Part shown: positions 1 to 10,941 of the stretch, piece by piece | Layout: every line of letters begins with the position of its first letter | Numbering within the stretch: position 1 is the stretch's first letter | NCBI GenBank assembly: GCA_037693485.1 | Contig: CM075346.1 | Span: forward strand, 108,482,501-108,546,500 | Direction of reading: 5' to 3' | Length of the DNA: 64,000 nucleotides | From: Kitagawia praeruptora | Lineage: Eukaryota > Streptophyta > Magnoliopsida > Apiales > Apiaceae | Program-made: the position numbers and the translations under genes | Notes under the pieces: model-generated | What the model was told of the DNA's origin: nothing | Seen by the model: the letters and a program-made list of their open reading frames with translations, nothing else | Databases searched by the model: none

Positions 1-342
1 GGTAGGGCTCAGTGGTGCAGTGGGATTCCAAATGTCACCAGCACTAAACTAGCTAGTGTGTAAAAGCTAGCTTCTGCTTTACAAATAATCTTTGGCTTTT
101 GCTTCAAGCGATGAGACCTTCGATTCCTTCTGAATCTCTCTCTCTCATTCTCATGAATGAATGATTTCACTAAAACACTCAAGAAACCCGAGAAGTGATA
201 CGATGAATCATCGATCCTCTCATTTCTGCACATCTACGACCTCCATCTCTTTCAAATTGCATGCATCCACGCGCGTGTCGTGTATTTATGTAATTGTATA
301 TTGGATTGAGCTTGATTTTCCTGAGCTTAACTTATACAAGAA
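1..342. other. Left-edge unique-looking sequence, no supported gene
   Basis: Less AT-rich than what follows. On the minus strand there is an open stretch of about 74 codons (233 to 9) after a TATA-like tract near 285-300, so this could be the 5' end of a minus-strand transcript that continues off the left edge. No domain is recognisable and codon use is not convincing. Confidence 0.2.
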
Positions 343-2203
343 CTAGTCGATAAAGCCGCGCTTCGCGGCGGCGTTATAAATTTTTTTTTAAAAAATTAAT
401 ACATTTACGTTATATTGTAATATTAATTTTAAATTTTAATAATTAAATATCATTTTCTAATGAATCGATTTCTTGTTAAACACGATTCTTTCGATTGAGC
501 CGCTCTCTCATTAAAATCAAAATCTCAACTTTAACATATATTATAAAGACTTATATAATATTTTTTATCCATAAAATCGAACAATAAAAAAAATTATGAC
601 ATCAATATCAAATTCTAATAGCTAATACAATCTTTTCTAGTGAGTCGTCTTCTCGTTAAATACGTTTTGAGTCACTCTTATTTGGAACCGAAATTCTAAC
701 TAATTATACAAAGAAAGTAAATTCCAATTTTTATATTCTTTAAACTTTCTAATATTTATAGAGTTTTAAAAATGAAAATACATCTTATTTTTTCTGTATA
801 TTATAGATATTCATGTACTTATTTACAACTTCTGCATGAGAATGTCTTTCTGTTATGTTAACATATAAAAAAATTAAATTCGAAGACTTTTCGTTACGGG
901 AATAATATTAAATTTATGGATATATTTTTCTAATGCAAGTATAATTAACTTGTATAAAAAATATAAAATAAAGGATTTCTAGGAAAAAAGATATATAATT
1001 TTAAAAATCGTGTAAGACGTCTCCACCGTCCTCGTATTCTACTTCTATTAATAAAACATTTCTATTTTATGTATTCCTTATATATTCAAACATTTTTATA
1101 CGGTCTTCTCTAATGAATCGCTTTCTCGTTAAACACGGTTAGTACTATTTATCTGCTCCCTAGTTAAGACCAAAAACCTAACTTTTACATAAAAATCAAA
1201 TCCTAAAAATAAAAAAAAATTATAACATCAAAATGATATTTTAATAGCTAATACAATCTTTTATAGTGAGCCGTCTTCCTGTTAAACACGTTTCGAGCCG
1301 CTCTCGTTTGGGTTGAAATTCCAAATTCATTACATATTATTATTGATACTTATATTACACAATAACTTTTTTCTTTAAAATTAAAATCTAAAAAATAGAG
1401 TGAATTCCAATTTATACTTTATCTAGACTTTCTAAAATTTATGGAGTTTTAGAAAATGAAAGCACATCTTATTTTCTCTTTATATTATAGATACTCCTAT
1501 TTTTATTTAGGATTCCTGCATGAGAATGTTCTTTTATAATGTTAACACATCAATTCTTTTCTTTTAAATACGATGACTTTTTTATGATAATAGTATTGGA
1601 TTTATGAATAAATTTTCCTAATAGAAGTATAATTAACTTATATAAAAAATATATAATTTAAGAAGATCGTACTTTCTATAAAATATTTAGTTATATGGAT
1701 GCTCTATATATTCAAACACATATTCTACTTCTAATAGAACTTTTATTTATATGTTTTTCTATAAATTCGAACTCTTATTCTCTATAACTTCAAACTCCTA
1801 TTCTACTTCCAATAGAACTTTTAATCGTATGCTTTATAAATACTTATTCTACTTCCAATAGAAACTTTTATTTATATGTTTTTTCTATAAATTTGAACTC
1901 TTATCTCTATAAATTCGAACTCCTATATTATACTTTCAATAGAACTTTTAATCATATGCTTTATAAATACTTATTCTACTTACAATAGAACTTCTAATCA
2001 TATGTCTTCCTATAAATTCGAACTCTTCACCACTATAAATTCGAACACCTATTCTACTTCTAATATGTTAAATAATATTTTTATATTTATAAGTGTTTAA
2101 AATTCTAAAATTCTAGAAAATTAGAAAAATAGATTGAGACCATCTTAGAACGCCACCTAAACTCCCGCGTACCCTCCTTTATATATATATATTGATAGAT
2201 AGA
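343..2203 (-). mobile_element. Helitron, non-autonomous
   Basis: Read on the minus strand the right terminus is a hairpin GCCGCGAAGCGCGGC (about 355-369), then TTTATCGA and CTAG, followed by host T: the canonical Helitron 3' end. The proposed 5' end is the TC of TCTATCTATCAATATATA near 2203, followed by an AAAGGAGGGT-like segment of the kind often seen at plant Helitron 5' ends. The body is AT-rich and contains four diverged copies of a segment around GTTAAACACG (near 470, 645, 1125, 1270). No Rep/helicase coding is seen. The 3' end is well supported; the 5' end could be off by a few bases. Confidence 0.6.
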
Positions 2204-2214
2204 TATTGATGATT

Positions 2215-2380
2215 GATGATTGATGATCCTAGATGATAAATAAAATAATATAAATATAAGGTTATTTTTGTAAATACAATAAATTATGTCCAATTATTAT
2301 AAAATTGTTATTAAAAAATTTGTTAAAAACTAGCATTATCTCACACGTAACCTTAGGAATGTTATTCTTTATCGGATTTA
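2215..2380. repeat. MITE-like fragment, GGTTATTTTT(G/T)TAAATAC family
   Basis: Shares the core AAGGTTATTTTTGTAAATAC and the end CGTAACCTTAGGAATGTTATTCT with the fuller copy at 5040-5240. One terminus is degraded. Confidence 0.4.
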
Positions 2381-3440
2381 CATGATGTATTTGTCAATTT
2401 TGATTCCATATGCCATGACCTATTTCTTAAAGCATTATATTATGGTTCGTTGTTTTATTAGGATAAAAATTTCATATTTTGATAATTTTTTTATATAAAT
2501 ATTTAATATATTTTTAAAATTCTATAAGTTGAAAAAAAAATTAACTTTTTTCAGAATAAAGTTAGGAATCTCTCATTTTATCTTAAAATAAATTAACTTA
2601 TTCTAAAAATAATTTCTCCAAAATACCCCTAATTAGGTTTGAAATAAAGAATAACGTAACAGATTATACTATATCCTAATCCTATAACTCTATAAGGCGT
2701 GTAGCCTTTAGTTTATGCGTATTTTTTCAATATTATCTCATTATTTGACCACTTTACCAGTTTATATTTACATTTATAAATGATTTTAACTTTTTAAGGC
2801 GAGAGAACACTCTTAAAAAAGAATGAGAACATCATTTTCAAAAAATTAATTTGAAAATTTGAAAAAAATAATAATAATTTTGTATCTTTATGATACTTTT
2901 AAAAAATCAATTACGAACAATAAATTTATTTGTAAATATAAAAAATCATGGAAAATTTTTAGAATCTATATTTGAATTTGATAAACTTTAAGAATCTGTC
3001 TTTGAATCTCAAAATTTTTGGAATAATCTCAATTATAAAATTTGGAAATTATGTGTAAAACTTTTTTAATCAATTAATAATTCAAATTTTGAGTTTATAA
3101 ATTATATAATGACAACTGAAATGTAAATATGTGATTATTTTGTTAAAATATGTTTTAAAAAAAATCGCTTTTTGAATCTCGAATTCTTTGATTCTTTTAA
3201 CTTTAAATGAATTTTTCCTTAAATCTTACTCATGATTTAAATTATGCATACACAACAACTTTTTCCCACTTTGGATGGCTTGGGTCCTCTTAGGATGATT
3301 TAAATAATTGTTTTAATTATTACTGGTGCAAATAGTACAAAACATCAATTTCCGTAATTGAAAATCAATATTAAATATTAAATATATATCCATCACAAAA
3401 TTTATTAAAAACTATATGCCCAATCATTTGTAAAGATACA
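2381..3440. other. AT-rich intergenic DNA
   Basis: Strongly AT-rich with A and T runs. No gene, RNA or clear element end was found. Confidence 0.5.
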
Positions 3441-4010
3441 ATCTTCTTTTTTTTTTTTTGTCAAGAATGTTTATTTCAAAGATGAATTGCAACGAGTACA
3501 ATATTCGAAGAAGAAGGTACTTCTCTCATTCAAGAAAGTTTATCATCTAACCGAAAGGCACACATTGTCCCCGAACGCTTAGACAATAGAACTTTAATGT
3601 CTGAGAAGATGCCACCGATTGGTAAAAACATTACAAAAAAATGAATACTGAAATAAAAGAGAAATAAAACTACAAAACCAATTCTAATAAAGTATCACGA
3701 CCGATTTTCAAAAGTCTCAAGTTCCAAACCCACTAAAATCCCAACTTTTCCATCATTTGTCACCAGTCTATTGGAAAACGTGTCAATCTGCTCATCAATC
3801 CACTCAATAGGACACCAAGGGAACGAAGAAGGGCCTCGTTAAAAACCCACAAGAATAAAATCCTTTGGAAAAAAAAATCAAGTGAAAAAAGAGTGCCCTC
3901 CAATAAACCCAATCAACAACTTTCTTCAAAGAAAATTGGTTACTATCCATTCTCCATCCTCCTAAAAATGCTTTCCTGGACTTTAAATAACAAAACAAAT
4001 ATCAAAATCC
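3441..4010 (-). mobile_element. Probable LINE/retroposon 3' portion, 5'-truncated
   Basis: On the minus strand the segment ends in AATAAACATTCTTGAC followed by a poly(A) tail (the T run at about 3449-3461). It is markedly less AT-rich than its flanks, and a stretch near 3998-3804 stays open without a recognisable domain. This is the layout of a plant non-LTR 3' UTR copy. No reverse-transcriptase motif is present and no target-site duplication was established. Confidence 0.35.
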
Positions 4011-4385
4011 ATCTAAAACAACATTAATTAGAGTTCAGAAAAAACTCATAACTATACTAAAGTCCCAACCAAAGGGAATACCTTTGATTAGACATACAAC
4101 TTTAATAAAGAGAAATAACGAAATATATAACTTCTTTTACTCTAAAAATAAAATATTAAAACACTACTAAATTTAGCTTCAACTCAAATAATGAATACTC
4201 AATTTTAAAATACTAGAATTAAATATTAAATCTTAATTAAATTTTGAAAAAAAATTGTTCACTCCTAACCAAAGAGAGAATCTTTTGGTTAGACATTTAA
4301 ATCAATATAAAAAATAAAATAAAATTACATTTTAAGACTCTAAATTTAAAAAATAACTGTCAATTACAAATATGACAAAACAATA

Positions 4386-4636
4386 CTTCCTCTGTCCTAC
4401 CAAATTCTATACAATTTTTTTCCACTGCTTGGCACGCATTTTAAGTCTCCTATAAAGTATAGTTCTATAACTTATTTTTAAAATTTTCTTCTTTTTTTAA
4501 AAATTTAACATACCTATTTTTATACAAAAAAAAAAAATTTTGAAAAATAAGTTATGGAACTATCCTTAAAATGCACCTTAAAATGCATGTCACGCCCCCG
4601 TCCCCCAATGCATACAATCTGATGGGACGGAGGGAG
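4386..4636. mobile_element. Stowaway-type MITE (Tc1/mariner)
   Basis: Left terminus CTTCCTCTGTCC and right terminus GGGACGGAGGGAG form the imperfect inverted repeat typical of Stowaway elements (consensus CTCCCTCCGTCC). The copy is flanked by the TA dinucleotide on both sides (4384-4385 and 4637-4638). The interior is non-coding with further internal complementarity. Confidence 0.85.
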
Positions 4637-4638
4637 TA

Positions 4639-4930
4639 ATACTATCAAACATGTATTATAATATTTTATTATCTTCTATAATTTATTTTTCTACTAATTA
4701 AAAAATATATATGAAAATATGGGTAATAAAACAAAAATATTAAAAAATACATCCGTGCATCACATGAGCAATAAGCTATATAATTACACAAAATCTGGAA
4801 AACACTTCCAATATATAAAATTTTGTATAAAAATCGAAAAAAGATCAAATGATTAGATAAATTTCACTTTTTTTATTAAATAAAAATTTAAAAAACAATT
4901 ATTATGTAATATTTATATGTATACGTATGT
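4639..4930 (+). repeat. Inverted repeat, left arm
   Basis: About 290 bp that reappear in reverse orientation at 7362-7654 with scattered differences. It contains a Helitron-like 3' terminus (CATCCGTGCATCACATGAG, then CAATAAGCTA). It begins right after the Stowaway copy. Confidence 0.7.
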
Positions 4931-5039
4931 ATTTTAAAGTAATAACTGCAATTGTACGCATTATTAGCTAGTATTAACATCATCAAACTCAGTCCTCATA
5001 TACATGTTACTCAAAATATATTCACAGAAATTTATAAAG

Positions 5040-5240
5040 GGCTTGCTTTTCCTGAGGTTACCTCAGGTAAGTTTCCTGAGTTAATTAAATAAACAATACA
5101 AAAATAAGGTTATTTTTATAAATACAGAAGACCATGTTAAGTTATTACAAAATTGCCCCTGCGGGGCCAGTTATTTTATAAGGATTATCTCAGGTAAGTT
5201 CCTGAGGTAACCTTAGGAACATTATTCTCATTTATAAATA
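5040..5240. repeat. MITE with CCTGAGGTAACC termini
   Basis: Left part reads CCTGAGGTTACCTCAGG and right part GGTAAGTTCCTGAGGTAACC, giving terminal inverted complementarity plus internal small palindromes. Related copies lie at 2215-2380 and 6096-6275. Non-coding; superfamily not assigned. Confidence 0.5.
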
Positions 5241-5637
5241 CGATGATATCTTCCCAAAGTTAGTTTGACGTCCCTCTAAAAAGGAATTCGTGAAAATTAA
5301 CATTAGGTTAATTTTCATGATAGTTGCATTGCATTGCAACTATCATGATATTCTTCTCCCTTCCTCCAAAAATTAGGTTTTTGCATTGCATGATAGTTGT
5401 TTGAGTTTCCTACTGAATTGTTTGCATGTTTGTCGGCCTTGGGTAGTTAGGATTCTTATGGATTGGGTTTCATTGAGATGGGCTGTATCACCAAAAAAAG
5501 ATGCACGGGTTCAAGTCAATCTAATGCATGGTAAAAAAGAAAATGTCATAAAAGTTATTAATTGTTTATTAAAAAATTTCACATTAATAATTTTGTAATA
5601 TAATATAAAATTAATAATTATATCCTTATATATAATA

Positions 5638-5668
5638 CTAGCATATAACCCGTGCGATCCACGGTTGT
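5638..5668 (-). mobile_element. Helitron 3' terminus (isolated)
   Basis: Minus-strand hairpin (CCGTGGATCGCACGGG, slightly imperfect) followed by TTATATG and CTAG next to host T. It lies 55 bp from a second terminus of the same family at 5693, so two Helitron ends are stacked in the same orientation. Confidence 0.55.
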
Positions 5669-6095
5669 TTTAAGTTATTACTTTAAAATATACTAGCTTA
5701 TAACCCGTGCGATGCACGGGTTTTTTTTTGATACATTAATGATTGTAAATTTATGTTTTAAATTAAAAGGTTGTGTATTTAATTAGAAAAGAAATATTAA
5801 TGATTGGAAGATTATGATTGCAAAATTATGTTTTAAATTAAAAGGTAACGTGTTTTAATTAGGAAAGAAATATTAATGATTGGAAGATACGATATTTTAG
5901 GTGTGTATAAAGGATAATATGTTCAATTAAAAGTAAACGTCTTTTAAATTGATTGAAAGATAAGATATTTTATGTATTTATTAAATGTTAGTTAATGGTA
6001 CAATTATGTTTTTATATAATTGTCAATTTAATAATTTTTTAAATTTTAATTTAATATAATTTAATATACTCATATTTACATATTAGAGTAAAATG

Positions 6096-6275
6096 GGCTT
6101 GAGGATGACCTCAGGTAACTCCCCTGAGGTCATAATATATTCCTATACAATTTTAATGGCAATTTGGTAAATACAAAAACTTATTCTTGAATTCACAAAT
6201 TTGTCCTCGTGTATTTATATGGGAACTCCTTATAACCTCAAGCTACTACCTGAGGTGAGGTACATGATTCCCTAC
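6096..6275. repeat. MITE nested in Helitron
   Basis: Starts GGGCTTGAGGATGACCTCAGG and ends CTACCTGAGGTGAGGTACATG, related to the copy at 5040-5240. Confidence 0.4.
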
Positions 6276-6306
6276 ATATTATACTAATATTTTCTTATTA
6301 TAAAGA

Positions 6307-7344
6307 ACGTATAGGGATTTTTAATATATTTTATTGATTATTGAAAATATGGTGTGATATTTTTGGGTATATATTAATGATTGTAAGATTAGATTTAATA
6401 ATTTTTTAAATTTTAATTTAATATAATTTAATATACTCATATTTACATATTATACTAATATTTTCTTATTAAAAACAACGTATATGGATTTTTAATATAT
6501 TTTATTAATAATTGAAAATATGGTATGATATTTTTGGGTATATATTAATGATTGTAAGATTAGTTTTTTTTTTTAAATAACTTATTTTAATTAGAAAGGA
6601 AATATTAATGATTTGAAGATATGGTACGATTGATAATATTAATGATTTGAAGATATGGTACGATTGATGGTTTTATAAAAGGTAATATCTTCAACTAAAA
6701 GTAGATGTGAAAATGGTAATGACTAATTACCATTAATTATATTATGTCATTATTTATTTTAATAATTAGGATAACCAAACTGAAAACCAAATAACCAAAC
6801 CGAAAACCAAAACTTTCAATGTTTCGGCTACGTATAGGGATTTTTAATATATTTTATTGATTATTGAAAATATGGTGTGATATTTTTGGGTATATATTAA
6901 TGATTGTAAGATTAGATTTAATAATTTTTTAAATTTTAATTTAATATAATTTAATATACTCATATTTACATATTATACTAATATTTTCTTATTAAAAACA
7001 ACGTATATGGATTTTTAATATATTTTATTAATAATTGAAAATATGGTATGATATTTTTGGGTATATATTAATGATTGTAAGATTAGTTTTTTTTTTAAAT
7101 AACTTATTTTAATTAGAAAGGAAATATTAATGATTTGAAGATATGGTACGATTGATAATATTAATGATTTGAAGATATGGTACGATTGATGGTTTTATAA
7201 AAGGTAATATCTTCAACTAAAAGTAGATGTAAAAATGGTAATGACTAATTACCATTAATTATATTATGTCATTATTTATTTTAATAATTAGGAGTGAAAA
7301 CCAAATAACCAAACCGAAAACCAAAACTTTCAATGTTTCGGCTG
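6307..7344 (+). repeat. Tandem direct duplication, unit about 520 bp
   Basis: The first unit starts with ACGTATAGGGATTTTTAA at about 6307 and the second with the same string at about 6830; each ends near CAATGTTTCGGCT. The copies are nearly identical apart from a few short indels, so the duplication is recent. Confidence 0.8.
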
Positions 7345-7361
7345 TAATATAATAGTATAGA

Positions 7362-7654
7362 TATGTATACATATAAATGTTACATAAAATTGTTTTTTCT
7401 TAATTTTATTTAATAGAAAAAGTGAAATTTATTTAATCATGTAGACCTTTTTTCGATATTTATACAAAATTTTCTATATTATAAGTGTTTTCCAGATTTT
7501 GTGTAATTTTTATTATATAGCTTATTACTCGTGTGATGCACGGATGTATTTTTTAATATTTTTTGTTTTATACCCATATTTTCATTTTTTTTAATTAGTA
7601 GGAAAATAAATTATAGAAGATAAAAAAATATTGTAATACATGTTTGATAGTATT
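7362..7654 (-). repeat. Inverted repeat, right arm
   Basis: Reverse-complement partner of 4639-4930. The arms enclose about 2.4 kb, including the Helitron at 5693-7361. Confidence 0.7.
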
Positions 7655-7988
7655 TTGAACGATAGTGTTTTAATATTTAGTAATATGTTGTTGACGGAAA
7701 TTTAATCTTAAACTCGTGATAGTAGTTTATAAAATAATAAATATGTTTACTACAGATATGTTGTTGGTGGGATTCGAACTTGGAACCTATAGGAGTATTT
7801 CAAATACTCCCTCCGTTCCTTTTTAATAATCGTTTTGACTTTTTATACATGTTTTAAGGTGCAAAAAATCGTACTTCTATATGTAATATATGTAATTTTT
7901 GAAAATTTCTTTTTTTGAATAAAAGTTTAAATGTTAAACTTTTATTCAAAAAGAGAAATTTTAAAAAGTAACATGTTTCGCTTATTAT
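7655..7988. repeat. Helitron-family and Stowaway fragments
   Basis: Contains the segment GTTGGTGGGATTCGAACTTG (7763-7782), an internal motif also present at about 50625 and 61845, and a Stowaway terminus TACTCCCTCCGTTCC near 7803-7817 with no clean partner end. No gene. Confidence 0.4.
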
Positions 7989-7989
7989 A

Positions 7990-9290
7990 TCCTTATATAT
8001 AATAAGCGTAAGAGAGATCTTTCCATAATTTTGGTTTGGTCGTTGTATTACCAAAATAATCTCAACCGTCAAATCTAATATTTTTAAAAATAGACGATCA
8101 AGATTATATCATATTAAAATGAAAATTATAATCTAAAAAGGATATAATTAAAGAAGTTTGTATTAGAATTGAATTTTAAAAATAAAATTATTATATGAAA
8201 AGGATATAATTAAACGGATACAACTGAATTTTATTTATTTTATTAATATTAAAAAAAAAATCATATTTACTATTTGGACTCTATCTTGAGATCTAGATAT
8301 AAGATCTGGATGATTTTACGGCCCATGCGAAGCTCACAAAATTATCTTTAATTTAGTGATGATTTAACAATTATTATAAAAATGAAAACACTCATACTAT
8401 CAAGAGACAATATAATTAGGAATTTTACATTAATCTTATTCAGTGTAGAAGACCTACATTGATAATCCTATTCAATGTAGAAAACCAAATTATGAATTTT
8501 TTTATTAATCATGCTCAGCGCAGAAGACCTACATTGACAATCCTATTCAATGTAGAAAATATTATATGATTTAAATTATTGACATACATTTGTTCGTATT
8601 TCAATATAAATACACTTTTTAGTTTACATGTTAAAAAATAAAATATTTTTTATGCTAGATCTATCGTTTTTCATCTATTTATTTTATGATATAACTGTTC
8701 TTATTTAATATTTCGTACTGGAAAACCAAACTACCCACTACCAAAATTTTGAACAAAATCACTCTTACACTCATTATTAAAACCATATTTGATTGTTAGT
8801 AGAACTATCTTCAACTAATAAGAATGGTATTTTGATAATCAAAACGAAATATAAGTAGATTTCATAAATCGAACAGATTTTTTAACGTAAAAAATCGTCA
8901 ATTTCTTCTTCTTTTTGTTTCTGCGTAGTTTTAATTGAAAAATAATTGTTAAACAATCACTAAATTAAAGATTATTTTGTTAATTTCATGTGGGATGTAA
9001 AATCGTCCAAATCAAAATTTTAAGAATTCAAGATAGAGCAAAAATATTAAATTGAACGCTCAGTTCTAAAAATCGGTAATTAATCCATGTTCCATGGGTT
9101 ACCGTACTGATTAATTACCCGAATATTCGGTTAATCATTCCGATTAATCCCCAAATACCCGATTAATCCCTGGACAGTACCTCTACCGATTAAGTCCGAT
9201 TCTCGCTTTTTACAACACTGGTTACGTGTAAAATCTTATATATATAAATATTAAAAAAAGTTAATATAATTATAAATATTAAGCTAGTAA
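7990..9290 (+). mobile_element. Helitron-like element, copy 1
   Basis: About 1.3 kb that is repeated immediately downstream (9291-10804). Both start near AAGCGTAAGAG and share blocks such as ATAATCTCAACCGT. This copy ends ATTAAGCTAG without a hairpin, so its 3' end is degraded. It carries a 160-bp MITE (9061-9220) absent from copy 2. Confidence 0.5.
9061..9220. mobile_element. hAT-type MITE
   Basis: Begins CAGTTCTAAAAATCGG and ends with the complement of CAGTGTTGTAAAAAGCG, giving CAGT...ACTG termini of hAT style. The interior is full of CGATTAAT(C/T) palindromic motifs. The paralogous copy at about 10670 has an uninterrupted site (TTGAACGTGTAAAATC), which defines the insertion point; flanking 8-mers are degraded versions of TGAACGTG. 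Confidence 0.65.
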
Positions 9291-10804
9291 TAGTATAGTA
9301 TAGATAGAAGCGTAAGAGTGATTTTATCCATAATTTTGGTCACTGTACTACAAAAATAATCTCAACCGTTTAATCTAATCTTTTTAATTAATAATAGATG
9401 ATCAAGATTATATCATAGTAAAAAAAAATTATAATCTAAAAAGGATATAATTAGAAAATGTTGCCTTAGAAGTGATTTTTAGAAAGAAAATTATAATCTA
9501 AAAATGATATAATTAAAAAAGTTTGTATTATAATTGAGTTTTATAAGGAAAATTATATTCTAAAAAGGATATAATTAAAAAAACATTGTATTAGAATTGA
9601 ATTTTACTTATTTTTTATTAGTATTAAAAAACTTTCATGTTTAGTAATTGGGCTCTATCTTGAAATCTATAAATCAGATTTGGATAAGTTTTCATTCCAC
9701 ACAAAACTTATAAAATTATCTGTGATGATTTAATAATTATTATTCCAATGGATTCACTCAGAATCTCAAGAGAAAATATAATTACCAATTGTTAAATTAA
9801 TCCTATTCAATATAGAAGTCCGTCCTACATTGATACTATTCAACGTAGAAAACCTAATTATATATGATTTAAATCATTGACATACACCTTTTCGTATTTC
9901 AATATAAATAAACTTTTTAGTTTATAACATATAAAAAGATTATGTTTACTATTTGAGCTCTATCTTGAAATCTAGAAATTAGATCTGGATAATTTTACAA
10001 TCCACGTGAAACTCATAAAATTATCTGTAATTTAGTGCTTATTAAGTAATTATTATTCAAATGGAAACACTCAAAATCTCAAGAGAAAATATAATTATCA
10101 ATATTTAAATTAACCATATTCAGTGTAGAAGTCCTACATTGATACTATTCAACGTAGAAAACCTAATTAGATATGATTTAAATCATTGACATACACCTTT
10201 TCGTATTTCAATATAAAAACACTTTTTAGTTTATAACATATTTAAATATGGAATATTTTTTATGCTAGATTCAACGGTTTTCATCTATTTATTTTAAGAT
10301 CTAACGGTTCTGATTTATTTTGTCGTACGGAGGATCAGACTACTGATAATCAAAATTTTGGACAAAATCCTTCTTACACATACTATTCAAATTGTATTTG
10401 GTTGTTAGTAGAACTATCTTCAAATTATAACAAAGGTATTTTGATAATTAAAACGAATTATATGTAGAATTCATAAATCGAATAGAATTTTCAACATAAA
10501 AAATCGTCAATTTCTTCTCTTTTTTGTTTATGCGTAGATTTAATTGGAAAATAATTATTAAACCATCGCTAAATCACTAAATTAAAGATAGTTTTATTAA
10601 TTTCACGTGAGTTGTAAAATCGTCCAAATCAAATTTTAAGAATTTAAGATAGGGTACAAATATTAAATTGAACGTGTAAAATCTTATATATATCAATTTT
10701 TTAACAACAATTTGATATGTAAATTAATAACATATAAAATTTGAAAAAATTAATATAATTATAAATATCAAAAAAGGAACCGTGCATTGCACAGGTTATA
10801 AGCT
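9291..10804 (+). mobile_element. Helitron-like element, copy 2
   Basis: Starts close to TAGTATAGTATAGATAG and ends with hairpin ACCGTGCATTGCACAGGT (about 10781-10797), TTATAAG and CTAG followed by T, a good Helitron 3' terminus. An internal segment (ATCTTGAAATCTAG and following) occurs twice, at about 9655 and 9960. Non-coding. Confidence 0.55.
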
Positions 10805-10941
10805 AGTATTTGATAAAACTGATAACAAATTTGTACCTATTTTTCTGAACGTTGTAAAACTGATTTTTTCAAAAATATGAGAAAGTTGTTATCTCATAAT
10901 TGTTGATCAAAATCGGTTTTTAAAAATTAATAATTTAAATT

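Larger units (their letters stand above)
5693..7361 (-). mobile_element. Helitron, non-autonomous, internally duplicated
   Basis: The minus-strand 3' end is a perfect hairpin CCCGTGC-ATC-GCACGGG (5704-5720) followed by TTATAAG and CTAG, then host T. The 5' end is TCTATACTATTATATTACAG at about 7361, preceded by host A. Inside lie a MITE (6096-6275) and a head-to-tail duplication of about 520 bp. No Rep/helicase coding. Confidence 0.65.

Noticed and set aside
9..233. A 74-codon minus-strand protein at the left edge
   Set aside because: No recognisable domain, and cut off by the window edge; kept only as an uncharacterised region.
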